Shown in pieces: positions 12,731 to 24,677 of a DNA stretch of 64,000 nucleotides (positions within the stretch are counted from its first letter, which is position 1; the number at the start of each line of letters is the position of its first letter). The position numbers and the translations under genes were made by a program. The notes under the pieces are model-generated. The model saw nothing but the letters and a program-made list of their open reading frames with translations. It was not told the origin of the DNA and searched no databases. Origin of the DNA: Phyto melanocephala (lineage: Eukaryota; Arthropoda; Insecta; Diptera; Rhinophoridae). Location of the stretch: assembly GCA_941918925.1 (NCBI GenBank), contig OW799233.1, positions 124,458,833 to 124,522,832 on the forward strand. Reading direction: 5' to 3'.

Positions 12731-13492
12731 CAGTCAAATCTCGATAATTCGTAATCGCAAGGGACCGGCCATTTCTTACGAATTTTAGGGGTTTTCGATT
12801 TAGTGGGATTAAAATAAAATAAATACAAATTAACGGGGTTTTTCAATTTATTTACTAAAACGATCAAAATAAACATAAAAAAAAAATTTTAAAAATAAAA
12901 TACAAAATAAATAATAAAAAAAATAAAATTGCAAATTCATTTACTTAGCGTAAAATATGTATAATTTTAATAGCAAACAAATAACAAGAAAATTTAAAAA
13001 AACCAACAAATTCATTTTCTTAACTTAAAATACATAATGTACGTATTTACATTATCTAAAATTAATTTAAAAAAAAAATGAGTGATTTGCATTTGTTTGA
13101 GACTTTTCTCACTGAGGTTGTCCAATGTATTTAAAAATTTCTTGCTCCACAGTATGATTGGCGACATAAAATCTTAATTTATTAATTGCCAATTTTGCAT
13201 ATTTATTTGTCAATAGGGGAACTTCGTTGTTGCCATCATCGTCGTCGTCATCACTTTCTATATTGTTAGCTTTCAGCATTCTTTCCATGTTTCTGTTGTG
13301 TTTATTACAAATTATAAGTGGTAGTTATCAAACAATTACGATTTAAAGGAGGTAGAGAAGATTTTATTTGAAAAAAAAAAAAAATACGAATTCGAGAGGG
13401 GACCAAAATGTATGGAAATTTTACGAATTAACGAGATTTTTTTAAGGGACCGACAGTTTATTAATTAAATTAAGATTATCGGGATTTGACTG
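12731..13492 (-). mobile_element. Pogo/Tigger-like element, internally deleted, 762 bp
   Basis: Inverted ends CAGTCAAATCTCGATAATTC (left) and the complement of CAGTCAAATCCCGATAATC (right) are flanked by TA at 12729-12730 and 13493-13494. Subterminal 'gggacc' blocks occur near both ends (12760, 13395, 13447). The only coding trace is the transposase tail on the minus strand described separately. Confidence 0.85.
13109..13288 (-). pseudogene. C-terminal remnant of a pogo/Tigger-like transposase
   Basis: A 59-codon minus-strand frame reads MERMLKANNI, an acidic stretch (ESDDDDDDGN), then AKLAINKLRFYVANHTVEQE and a stop. An acidic tail followed by a short amphipathic helix resembles the C-terminal end of Tigger/CENP-B-like transposases. 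The DDE catalytic core and the DNA-binding domain are absent. Its position just inside the right end of a pogo-like element supports the call. The ATG used is simply the first methionine in the remnant. Confidence 0.6.
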
Positions 13493-13494
13493 TA

Positions 13495-14219
13495 TTTTCT
13501 TTGCGCTACATTTTTTATAAATGCCTACTACTCATCCACTCATGGTGGTGTAGGGCGGAAGCACAGCAGCCATGATCGAGTAAAATTTCCATTGTGACCA
13601 AATGCCGTAATTTGCCCCCTGATCTGGTTATTAGCATAGTAAAGGTGCAACAAACTTTATCAGATCATTATTGCAGCATTTTTTTAGAGTTACACATATA
13701 TTATTTTATGCTCGTAAAACATTACTTAAAAACATTGTTTATTTTATGGGTCATTATTTAAATTAAAACTATAACTATTGCGCACTTTTTATGTTCTATT
13801 AAATAAACGCTCATGAATAAGTTTGTCAATACAAACATAAATATAAATATTTGTTAGACCATGTCAGCTGTGGTGTTTGTTTTGCATTTGCAATGTTGAT
13901 TTATATTTTAATTTAATTTTCAATTGAATTTAATGTACACATATTTAGTATGTTTGTTGTATTTGCATTTTGTAAACGAGCTGTAAACTTCATAATTTAT
14001 AGTTTAACCTACATTTTCAAAACTTATATATTATATGTAAAACAATAGTTTTTTTTATGACAGAATTAAAAGAATATAAAAATTAAACGGAAAGATAAAA
14101 GGTAAAAGGGTGTTTTTGAAAAGTTTACCTTAAAAAATACCTTAAATTTAATATATGTTATTTCAAACTATGCTTCTTGCATATAAAATATTTTTTAAGG
14201 AAACTTATAAAGTGTTTTA
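13495..14219. other. No recognised feature
   Basis: A/T-rich sequence with no supported gene or repeat end. Confidence 0.45.
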
Positions 14220-14764
14220 TTGCCGTTTCATATAATTGCTTTTCGATAGTACACTGAACTATAAGTATTTATACACAAATACTTATTTCAAGTTACCATT
14301 AATCCATTTGTATATCAAAAAAGCCGACATTTTTGCTAGACGTATTGTACAACAAATTTTACATGCAACTGAAGATTTCATTGCCAAGGTATTCATTTCC
14401 GACCACATTAAGTTTATATTTTATGAATGGAAAATCGATGGACAATGTCCATTTGCCCGAGTGTTGGTTAGAATCAACTTTTAGAAGACCCCACATGTTA
14501 CACAGGTCTGCAGGTGGTATCAATCTTTTGAAAGTATTCGCGAATGCATCGTATTAAGATCGCCTGATAACTTTCTTGATATTAGAGCTAATAATACGGC
14601 TGCTGCTGTTTTTTCCCATATTTTTACCCCGTTTGCTACTACTTATATGTAGGTATGGTATTCGTAAAAAATAATGTACAAATCGGCAAAGTTATAGGCA
14701 AAAATAATTTAAAAAAAAATATTTCCCAAGCAAATTTCTAACTCTGCTTGTAATCTAATTTTTT
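14220..14764 (+). repeat. Mini-me/DINE-like repeat, left half of an interrupted copy
   Basis: It contains 'ttcatttccgaccacattaa', 'agaatcaacttttagaag' and 'ccccacatgttacacaggtct', then 'gcaaaaataatttaaaaa'. These blocks occur in the same order in the copies at 43740 and 58733. It stops where the non-LTR retrotransposon begins, and its continuation is at 17140-17395. Confidence 0.65.
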
Positions 14765-16290
14765 CGTAAAAGATCACATTTGAAAGGTCACAGCTTGCGG
14801 ATTTTAAAGGAGTTAGGTCAGTTTACTTCCTCTCTTTGCTGGTGTTTCTCAAGGGTCAGTATTGTGACCTCTCTGGTTTATTCGGTATGTAACTGATTTG
14901 TATCTTCAAACCATTTCAGAGATGTATGAGACGCTTTTTTTTGCTGTTGATTTTTTTCTTTTTTTTAAAAGGGATCGAACATCGTGTAGTGCTTTTGAGC
15001 ACCGTGTTAATGATTGTCTGCATGTTTTACAGTGGACCTTTAATAACTCGCTTAGTATCAATCCTTCTAAGACTAACTGCCTTATTCATAAAAGTTATTA
15101 AAGGCTTATAAGGGCTTATTAAACTGATTTTCTATGGAAATTTTACTTATAAACTTCTTATAAAGCTCTTTTAATTTGTATGAATTAGACTTTAAAGCTA
15201 TTTTGTTTAATTCTTCTGACAGTATCTCTCATAGTTGAAGCTTTCATATTGGAAATGTTAGAATTGAATGTGTTCATTGGCATAAGTGCTTGGGTGTTGT
15301 GCCTGACAGTGATCTTTCGTTTATAAATCATATTGATCTTGTATCTGGTAAAGTCTGGGGAACACTGAGGGGAATTTAATCAACTAATTTGTTTTGGCTT
15401 TTTTGTATTAGACGTAGATTAGCTCATGCTATGCTTATGCCACAGGTGCTAAGTATACTGCCTTGAAGTTGTTTCTGCCTCATCTGAATTTACGTTCAAT
15501 AGGTTGAGACTTATTGCTAATATGATTGTTAGATTTGTCAACAATATTAAGCGTTGCGAACATACATACATCGTCTTATGTCCGCAATTTTCTTGGCTGT
15601 ACTTTTTAAGAATTTTGTTATTTTTCGTAATCTGAAATTGTTTTACAATGTGATAAGGAATAGTTTTCCTTCTCCTTTACGGAATAAATTTTTTGTTTGC
15701 GATCTTCTCGTAATCCTTAACTTTATATTTCTAGGATTTTTAGGCTGATTTTTGAGAGATCTTTTGGGGATGAGAATTGCACGTTGCTGGAATGTTTTGC
15801 CCCATGAACTTCGTATTTTTTCCCAATCAATCAATCAATCAATCAATCTATTTCACCTTAAAGTTATGAATTATTTTGCTAATTTTACTTGATTATCTAA
15901 TTATTTTTTTTTTGTTAACTCCCCTTGTTACCCAATTGGTCGAAGTTATCCTTTTTAATATATGTATGCTATCTAGTTGGGATTATGCTATTACATCTAA
16001 GTTAATAACTTTAATTGCATTCCTGCTAACTTGGGCTATTTATCTTTTTTTTTTGCTTATTTTTAATTTCTTTTTATTGTGGCTGGGGAGCTAATTTCGT
16101 GCTTTAGTGATAAGTAATCTGACATTTTTTATACATAATTATATTTTTTAATAGTTTTTTGGAATTTCATATTTTTATATATAAATTCTAAATTATATAT
16201 AAATTTAATAAATTAGATTCTTTATTACCAAGTAATACATATTTAATATTTGGCCTGAAAGGCTTTGTATTGCTGTGTGGAATAAACAAA
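14765..16290 (+). pseudogene. Non-LTR retrotransposon fragment (reverse transcriptase and 3' end)
   Basis: 5'-truncated LINE-type element of the I/jockey-like group. Reverse transcriptase copies its RNA at the target site. Visible blocks are GVSQGSVL near 14840 (family GVPQGSVLG) and FAVDFFLFFKRD near 14940, where the family has a YADD-type active site. The change to AVD removes one catalytic aspartate. LQWTFNNSLSINPSKTN is at 15037-15090. After a hairpin MITE at 15077-15188 the coding resumes with CLGVVPDSDLSFINHID, RRRLAHAMLMPQVL, and a C-terminal stretch with NSFPSPLRNKF. Stops and frameshifts are frequent. A (CAAT)n run at 15824-15848 and the 3' end 'ggaataaacaaa' precede a Helitron. AAATA repeats at 17131-17152, beyond the Helitron, may be the rest of the tail. 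Confidence 0.82.
15077..15188. mobile_element. Hairpin MITE inside the LINE (TTATTCATAAAA family)
   Basis: The left end 'ctgccttattcataaaa' is preceded by TAA (15074-15076), and the right end is a degenerate complement (tttgtatgaatt). It interrupts LINE coding between KTN and the downstream block. A related copy in the opposite orientation lies at 58284-58390; both share 'actgattttctatggaaat' with few changes. Confidence 0.6.
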
Positions 16291-16294
16291 TCTA

Positions 16295-16331
<37 letters not shown>

Positions 16332-17129
16332 CAATGTGTGTTTGTATGTTTGTGTGTTTGTATGTTTATATGTTTGTATGTTTGTTTGTGCTTTATAGAC
16401 GGTTAAACGGCTGGACCGATTTCCTTGAAATTTTTACAGAATTTTTCTGTATGTCTGGAAGGAACTGTAGGCTATACTTTGGTTTGAAATTGTAAGTGGG
16501 CGGGGCGCCACGCCCTATTAAAGAATAAGTATTAAATATTATATATCACGAAATTTAATGCAGCTAGAGTCTTCAAATTACGTACGGTAAACTTTGACAT
16601 CCACACGAACATTTGGGTAAAAAATGGGCGTACTTGCAATAGTAGGCGTGGCCACATGAATTAAATACTAAAATTCGTATATTTGGAAAACGATATCGAT
16701 TAGAGTAGTAAAATTTTGAAAGAGCAACTTTGATACCCAAATGAACATTTAGGCAAGAAATGGGTGCATTATCAATAGTGGGCGTGGCACCATATGAATT
16801 AAATACTAAAATTCCTATATCTGGAAAATGATATCGATTAGAGTACTAAAATTTTGCAAAAGCAACTTTGATATTCGAATAAACATTTATGTAAAAAATG
16901 GTTGCATTAAAAATAGTGGGCGTGGCACCTACCATATGAATTAAATACTAAAAATCGTATATCTGGAAAACGATATCGATTAGAGTACTAAAATTTTGCA
17001 AAAGCAACTTTGATATCCAAATAAACATTTATGGAAAAAATGGGTGCATAAACAATAGTTGGCGTGGCACCTGCCATATAAATAAAATACTAAAATTTGG
17101 GGTGGCGAAGCACACCGGGTAATAGCTAG
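16291..17129 (+). mobile_element. Non-autonomous Helitron, 839 bp
   Basis: It starts with TC followed by a (TA)n run (16297-16328). It ends 'ggcgaagcacaccgggtaat' plus AGCTAG, with A before (16290) and T after (17130). TC...CTAG between A and T with an ACCGGGT hairpin is the Helitron signature. The 5' part has 'gacggttaaacggctggacc', a motif common in insect Helitrons. Inside, about 3.5 units of ~140 bp repeat ('ggaaaacgatatcgattaga' at 16686, 16824 and 16964). There is no Rep/helicase coding. Confidence 0.82.
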
Positions 17130-17139
17130 TAAATAAATA

Positions 17140-17395
17140 AAATAAATAACTACTGAAATATTTGTTTGAAGCCAACTGAGATATAAGCAAAAATTGCAAG
17201 TGCTTCAGTGTTTTTCCTAAAATTTACAACTGAAATAAGTTTTTTCAGCTTCTAAATAACAGAGAGCTATTACGGGTATCCTCAGTAAGGGCTTGACTAG
17301 CAGACTTTAAAAAAAATATATATCCATAATGGTTGCCACTGGAAAATGGCGTACATTAAACTTAAATAGGGTGGTCAACAGTAAGCCTCTGTAAA
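17140..17395 (+). repeat. Mini-me/DINE-like repeat, right half of the interrupted copy
   Basis: It carries 'gccaactgagatataagc', 'gggcttgactagcaga' and 'ccataatggttgccactg', which match the middle of the copy at 43740-44860 (blocks near 44165-44345). It continues the half at 14220-14764 across the LINE and Helitron insertions. Confidence 0.6.
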
Positions 17396-18644
17396 CTTAC
17401 ACTTGCGGTTTATTTATTAATACGACGTTTTAATTTTGTATTCACGAAGTTGTGGTAAAATCAAATTTTCTTCGCCTTTTTGCTTAAAACTCAGTGATTT
17501 AGTAAAACTGGACTTGGACTTTAAATGCATCACCAATAGTTGCATAATACCATTGAGTGTAAAAAGTATTTCCGTCTTTTTTTTAAGAAACTAATATTTT
17601 ATATAATTTTATTAGAACCTTTGATTTTATCAAAATTACATATTTAAACACTCAAAATTTTCAAAAAACTATTAAAAAATAAATTAAATAAAAATGGCTC
17701 ACTTTAGTTTTGTGTAAATTACATGTTAGTCATAGCGAACAAAATTTAATTAACTAAATTCAAGATTCACTATGAGTATTTCTTAAAAGTGTTTGCTATC
17801 ACGGATAAGTTCAAAAACCTCTTAAATCTGGTAAATACGGAAATTTATTTCAAATCTTGTCTTTTATCTATTTTAAACATTTAAGTAGCAAAAAAATAAT
17901 AATAAAAATGATTAAAAAAAATCTATAAAATCCTTTTGTATGAGCAACAGAAGTTTGTTACTACATGTTTACAATAAGAGTGTCATTCAAGTGTACATTA
18001 CGAGTACTTTTTTTTTATGTTATCACTGTTTGTTTAAAATTTTTAATGGTTTTCTATATAAACTATAAAAGCAGTTGAAAAATACAATATCAAAAATATG
18101 TGTATGGATATGAATGCTACATTTATTCGTAGCAAATTACTTTATGAGTAGTATGCATAGAGCTGTCATTTAGTTAGCGAAGTGTGTCTATAAGTCAAGG
18201 TAAAGGGAAAAATATTTTCGGCCAGAAATTTAAACTTTAAATAAAGAAATAAATACTGGTATGGGTTAAACAATAAAAAAAACAATTTATAAAACAGTTG
18301 TTTAAACGAATAAAAAAAAGTAATAAAAGAGATTTTTGTTTTTGATAATTTCGACAAAGTTGACCAAGTCAGTGGACTATACCATAATTATATACAAAAT
18401 TAATGCTGTTTATATATTTAATTTATTTTGTACAAATACAAACTTTTGAACTTTAAATAAACCTTTTTAATCATCAGTGTGATCTGCCACATGTTTGAGG
18501 TGAAAAAAAGAAAAATTAAACACATTTTTGCACAAATAAGCTGTTTGTTTTTGGCGTGTATGTGTTGTAGAGTGTTTTTCATAATATAACAAAACTAGCA
18601 CGCTTCAGTGCCTAAAAGTCTGCTGTACATGAACGAATGATGAT
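17396..18644. other. No recognised feature
   Basis: A/T-rich DNA with no supported gene or repeat end. Confidence 0.45.
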
Positions 18645-18652
18645 GTTACAAT

Positions 18653-20204
18653 CAGCGTTGTCAACTTTAAAATTTCAAAAAGCACCATAACCCAGGAAAA
18701 AACGCGTCATTCTCAAAAAAAAGCACTAAATTTATAATTTGTAATTTATTTTTTATTTATTTAATAAAATTATACATTTATATAAATTTCTTTACAAATA
18801 AGACATTTTTAAATGAATATCAGAATAAATAACAAAAAAATTTACAAAAATCAAACAACGAATATCTTTTAGTCAGTCAGTACAGATTTACATAGATACA
18901 TATATTTATATGTAAATAAAAATAAACAAAAACATTGGAAAAAAACAAAAATATTTAATTATTAAAGTAATTATCAATTCACAATATATCACAGGAGTGA
19001 TGCATTGTAAGAAATGTATTTCAACATTTAGAAAAAATTACAACAGGATTAATTTTTCCATACCTGATGCATTTATACGACGTTTAATAAACATATGTGA
19101 ATTTGTTGTACAAAATATTAAAGAAATTATTCACCAAATAAGTACAACTATTATTTAATATTTAAATATTTTTATGTTACATATTAGAGTAATTAAATAG
19201 AACTATTTCTAACTAAAAATTATGAAAAATTTTAATAAACTTGCAGTTTAATAATTCGATTAGGATTTAAGCTTTTCTCTGTGTAAATAATATCAAATAT
19301 CAATGTTAAAGTCAATTATTTCTTCATTATTATCACTATCATCTGGCCACAACATAGTCTTAATTTCAAATTGTAATGCTTTATAAATATCATTGCTATT
19401 AATCAGAATATTTACTTCATCAGCTATTTGGTAGGTTTCGCAACAGGAATTTTCCCGTTTAAGCCCATTTTTAATGTGAAGTAAGGCATTAACTGAATTT
19501 AAAAACATTCGGTTGCGAATTTTAGATTTAAACACATTCATGGGAGCGACAAAAGTTTAACGGCAATATTAGCTAATGCTTCAAAGGGATTTAAGTTAAC
19601 TGCATCTTTGTACGATTTAACTTCAATCCAAAAATCGACTGGATTCATTATTTTGCCATTGGTAATGGTAAAATATCTTCTTTTGTATGTGATAAAACAT
19701 TTCTAACATTAATTATGTTAATTTTTTACTCAAAATTTCAAGGTTTTCTTGTAAAATTTTTAAACGTTTAAAGTTGTGGGACGCTAAAAGTTTGGTTTAA
19801 GGTTTAATCATTTATAAGATGATCTCAATAGAAAGAGGAATTTCTTTTATTCACATTCACCTCAAATGCATATATGTATAAAGTTAGACATTTTGAAACA
19901 AAAACTTTCTGGGCAATCAATTATCTTATAAATAATTAAATTTTTAGTGTAATATTATTTTTTTGCCGAGTTGCATGTAATTGTACTATAAGTTACATTT
20001 TGGTAGTATGTATATAAATTTACACTTACAAAAAATTTTGTTCAATTAATTAATTTGAATTTTAGTGTTTGGTGTCACCGAAATAAAAAGAAAATCACTA
20101 AAAACTAAAAAAAAAATCACCAAGCACTGACTCACAATTTTTCCGCTTTCGAAATGTTAAAAATCACCAAAAACGGTGATAAAATCACCGAGTTGACAAC
20201 GCTG
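18653..20204 (-). mobile_element. hAT element, 1552 bp, degraded
   Basis: The ends are CAGCGTTGTCAACT and its complement, with a perfect 8-bp target duplication GTTACAAT at 18645-18652 and 20205-20212. Subterminal 'caccaaaaacggtgat' repeats sit at the right end. The transposase remnant inside is on the minus strand. The CAG start with an 8-bp duplication is diagnostic of hAT. Confidence 0.9.
19293..19700 (-). pseudogene. hAT transposase C-terminal (dimerisation) remnant
   Basis: Minus-strand coding for the end of a hAT transposase. The upstream part (about 19700-19546) reads NPVDFWIEVKSYKD, then NPFEALANIAVKLLSLP, the start of the family's dimerisation region. The block that should follow (usually containing SNAxxERxFS) is deleted at 19543, and reading resumes in another frame. 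That 82-residue frame (19293-19541) begins MNVFKSKIRNRMFLNSVNAL and continues with LLHIKNGLKR. The catalytic core is not seen. Loss of the SNAxxER block and the frameshift make it non-functional. Confidence 0.82.
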
Positions 20205-20212
20205 GTTACAAT

Positions 20213-20924
20213 GATAGTTCAACTAACTTACCAACTAACCAGTAGCTGCAGTGGATTCTGTTTCTGTTAAAAAAAAAGAAACCCGGAATGTTTGCCATAT
20301 TTTACAGTTGTGTGAGTAAAACTAGATGAGATACTAGAGAGTGAAATATTTTCACACTTCTAAGACTAATAGAAAATTTATTAAAACTTGTGTAAATAGA
20401 TAATATGTGGAAAGTTTTTAATAAAACATTATTTTCTACGAATTAAGAATTTGTCGAAAAAAGTTTGTGAATAAATAATTTATCGAAAATTTGTTTAATA
20501 GACAAAAATATAGAAAATGTTCTTAAATTATATAGAAAGCTAGAAATATACTTCGCAACATCGCTAGCGCACGTTTTAGTATTCCTATTCTTAGTAAAAG
20601 TATTTATTCAAGACTTAAGTTTTTTTTTAATTTCTAAATAATTTTCGGTAAATTTATGAAAACTTGTTTTTTGTAATTGATTACATTTAGAAAAATTCAA
20701 AAGAATTGCAAGGTCATAATGGGGAACTGTTTACTCCTTTTTATACATTTATTTAATTATTAAAACAAAGTATTTCTTACTTCCCCTATTATCTTTTATC
20801 ACAGCCAATGTCAATGCTTCTTAGTTTTCAAATTATAATTTTTTAAAAATTATAAAACTTAATATTTCAACTCAACTGGAATTAATGGCATCTAATTTCA
20901 GAACTATATACATACATTCAAAAA
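20213..20924. other. No recognised feature
   Basis: A/T-rich DNA with no supported gene or repeat end. Confidence 0.45.
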
Positions 20925-21180
20925 GGTAAAAAAGAAAAGTACGATAAAAATCAGAAAAAGTACCTTTTGTCAATTTCAATATCACCTCAGATAAATAGTT
21001 ACTAATTTAAGGACAAACGTAGAAAATACAAAAAGTACCATAAAATCAGGGAAAGGTATTTTTTTTTGTTACCGATAATATTTTTAGTCTCACCTTGATT
21101 TAAAAGTCACTAACTTTTAAATTCTAGTTTATTAAAAGTAGAAAATACAAAATATTTTCAATCTAAAAATCCCAGAAAAA
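20925..21180 (-). repeat. Degenerate ~110-bp tandem units (AAAAGGTACTTTTT family)
   Basis: On the minus strand, the blocks 'ttttgtattttctac' and 'ggtactttttgtattttct' recur about twice. They match the array at 34400-34813, which has the same GGTACTTTTT and TTTGTATTTTCTAC words. The units are diverged. Confidence 0.5.
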
Positions 21181-21239
21181 AACACATTACAAAATAATGA
21201 GTTGAAAGTTCTTTGCTACTTACAATTTGGCATCTATAC

Positions 21240-21425
21240 CCATTGTTTTAGCACGGCGATGTCATTGGAGGCAAGTACTTACCACGCTCGCTTACAAAAA
21301 GGGAATCAAATAAGTACTTAGCACCCTCGCTTACGAAGAGTTAGTCCTATAAGTACTTATTACAATCGCCTTTAAAAAGGGACTTAAAGAAGCACTTACT
21401 TTTATAGCAATAAATAAGTAAGTAC
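21240..21425. repeat. Minisatellite of ~55-bp units (AAGTACTTA)
   Basis: Three imperfect units share 'aagtactta', 'ctcgcttac' and 'aaagggaatca'-like blocks (units starting near 21269, 21312 and 21350). It lies just upstream of the AAGT microsatellite, whose repeat word resembles the unit's core. Confidence 0.65.
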
Positions 21426-21474
21426 AGTGAAAATCTATAAGTCATCACTTCGTTAATGAAATGCTTCGCCGCTG

Positions 21475-21629
<155 letters not shown>

Positions 21630-21679
21630 GTAAGACAAACGATATGTTAAAAGTATGTTGTCTTGTAAGAGCAAGTCAT

Positions 21680-22060
21680 TACCTAGTTTTTGCTGGGATT
21701 TTAGTTGGGAAATTTTTTTTTTTCTATGTTTATGTGTTTGTTACATAGGGTACCAAAAGAGTACCAAAATATAATTTTTTTTACGCTTTTGCGCTTAAGG
21801 TTTTAAAAATGTAAAAAAAAGGCCAGACACCTGTCATATTTTTTCTCGAGTAGATTACTAAAGCTTTTCAAGTTAATCTGAACAATTTTTAGTTTAGCAA
21901 ATAAAACGTTATCGATTACCAGTTTTTACTCTTTTTTACCACTTTAAAGTTAGAATTTTTCAAAATCCTTTCTTAGTGGATGTATTCATCAGGTGAGAAA
22001 CTCTCTGTCCAAATTTCATGTCTTTAGCCTTGTCCGTTTAGGCTGTGCGATGATGAATCA
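21680..22060 (+). repeat. Probable Helitron-derived fragment
   Basis: It contains 'ccagacacctgtcat', 'tttactcttttttaccac' and 'aaatttcatgtctttagcc'. The corresponding parts of the Helitron at 60815-61387 are 'ccagacacctatcca' and 'ttacccttttttaccagc'. No terminal CTAG was found, so the limits are approximate. Confidence 0.4.
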
Positions 22061-24102
22061 TTAAGTTTTGCGTTGAAATTGAATGGCTTGCATTTTTGTG
22101 GCTATTTTACTTTCGATTCAATATTTAACCAGACCAGAGGTGTTGGAGGCAGGTTTAAATTCCTATTGCTAATAACCATGTTTAAAATAATTTTTAAATT
22201 TAAAATAGTTTTTAATAAATTTTATACAAAAATTGTTTTTAACCCTGTTTTAAATTTAATAATCGGTTATTAATCTGGGGGTTAGTAATTACAGCACTAT
22301 TCACATAAAATTCTTTCGTAAACAAGTTTAAATATTTATTAAAATCGAAAAATAAAAATTATTGCATCTTATACATATAATATAATTTATTAAAAAAAAT
22401 AAAAATTTATAAAGTAGATAAAGAAGATTTTTAATTTTTTCATTGATTTGTGCCATTTAGTGCTATCAGTAGACCCATCCCTTTTTATTCCCTGGCTCCA
22501 AATTGGCTTCTGAACTCAAACAGACAGTTTTGTCATTTATACGCGTTTGAGAAACGAAAAACACATAAATGAAAACCAAATATACATTTCTATATTTACT
22601 CTTGCACAAACACATTTGTATGTATGTGTGTATGTGAATACTGTTTACATAATCCTATTTATCCTTTTAATGGATTTTCCTGTTTGGCATTCTTCTTTTG
22701 TTATTTCCTATTCTTTTTTGTCTGTTTGTGTTTTAAATGTTTTTGACATCTGTCGGTCTGACAATTGTCTCACTATTTATTTATTTGTTTTATCGTTAGG
22801 ATAACACACGTGCGCTGCTGTGGTGTATAACATACTACTGAAATTTTTATTGAGCTTCATACAAGGAAGTTGCTGTAAATCATGCTTAGCTGTAGTTTTG
22901 TACCCGCACTTTGGAAACAAATTAAATATTTTAAATTTGATATTTTTGGTGTGTAATTGATGTAATGAGACAGTTATTAAGACGGGATTTATTAATTGCT
23001 TAAGTTGGTTTAAATTTTACGCTTGCACGTGTCTTTAAATTGAAAATCAATTTAAACAAGAACTGAGATTTTCTAGTCATGCTCTATAAAAATTCACAAT
23101 CACTTTCTATATATTTATGTGTATTTCCACTAAATTCAAATTTTATTAAAAACAAAAAGTTAGTTTGGTTTTTATGGTTATTAAATTGAAAACAATTGTT
23201 TTTTCATTTGTGGTTAGACGCCATTCGCCCTGATTTAAATTACACTCAATAAATTTTTAAATTATTTTGTTGCATTTTAAATTAAACTTTAAAGTCGTTT
23301 GACTTAATGCTTTAGTATATGCATTTCAATTTAACATTCATAAAATTATTAAAAATTCGAAATTAATTAAAATGTTCAATAATTAATTAAAAATATGTTT
23401 CATGTAAATTATATATACATACATACGTTTATCTGAATACATATAGATAAAAATAACAAAATAAAAATAAATTTATAATAAAACACTAGAATGATTTTGT
23501 TTTCATCAAATTTTACTTGTTCTCAATATAAATTAACCAACCGTTTGTTAGGTGTGCATTGTTATCGGATTTTGCAAGAATTAGATAAACTCCAATAGTG
23601 ATGATGTTAAATAAAAACACAAATAAAAAGGAAAATATTATTAAAAATTAAAAATGATTAAAAACAAAGAATTAAGTAAACATTAGAGTTTAATGTGATG
23701 TAAATAAGAATTAAAAAAAAAATACAATTAAATTTATTGTTAGAATGTAGTAGGTGGTGCATGTATCTGTAGGTGGCACAAGGGTGAAGATAAAAATTCC
23801 ATTTGTAATCTCGACAAAAAGTACAAATGACGCAGAAAGAAACAAAAGCAGATAACAGAGACTTACTGTTTGCAAAATGAATAATGCAGCTGATTATTAT
23901 AATTAAAACGCATTTAACCGTACTGGTCGAAAATTGCTGATAAATTCGGTAGTTGGTGGGGAATACTATTTAGTGAATATCTTCAAAGTTCTTTTGGTGT
24001 ACTATGTCACACAGTACCGTGTTTTTATATAAAGAGTTTTGAAAAGTAGGAAGATTTTTTGTGTTTAAAAATTTCGTTGCAAGGATTTTCATTCTATCCT
24101 TA
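22061..24102. other. Likely host non-coding DNA
   Basis: 2 kb with no repeat ends and only short open frames without family signatures. Intron or intergenic DNA is the likely content. Confidence 0.4.
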
Positions 24103-24181
24103 TATCCTGTTGTATTCGAAAGTAATTAAAACACGCTTTCGTAGAGAGTAAAAGGTATATATAATTTTAGCGATTATAACA

Positions 24182-24675
24182 ATTCTCCTCCACTCAATTC
24201 AATGTCGCATATAATTGCGACGGCGGCTTCCATTGTCGACCATATGTACGTCGGCTTAGTGTTGCTTTAGCTTCAGCATTTTCTGAAGTGGTAATTATAT
24301 GGTTGTAGGTGTAAAAGGAACTGTAGAGTCATCGCACAAGGCATTTGCCGGAATTTGGGGCACTAAAGCATGATGTTGAAGAATTTGTTGGTCTGTAACT
24401 GGACGTTTTCCTGACTCAGTTTCAGGTGGTAGTTTTGTTGCTATGGCAGGTAATTGTACGTTAGTAGCGCGTAATTGATAAAGGTGACGATTTAACACGA
24501 ACCCATTATCAAGATGAACAATATGGTGCAGACGATCAAGTTTTTTGGTGATGGTATCAATTTTCAATGCAAGCTTATGAACGTTGTAATATCTTGCTTT
24601 AACGCGGTCTCCGTCACTTAGCTGTCTGATCGTTATATCAGGGGCAGAATTTTCATATCCCATCCTCGTCACCAA
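24182..24675 (-). pseudogene. Fused leader and integrase C-terminal remnant of the LTR element
   Basis: A 126-residue minus-strand frame (24295-24675) begins inside the primer-binding and leader region (MVTRMGYENSAPD). It runs into a sequence typical of the integrase C-terminus of Ty3/gypsy elements (DGDRVKARY, then LDRLHHIVHLDNG and LNRHLYQLRAT). A second frame beyond 24295 has the usual pol tail (RRSTYGRQWKPPSQLY). The catalytic integrase core, reverse transcriptase, protease and gag are all absent. The frame therefore results from a deletion joining the leader to the end of pol and is not a real start. No complete protein can be inferred. Confidence 0.75.
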
Positions 24676-24677
24676 AC

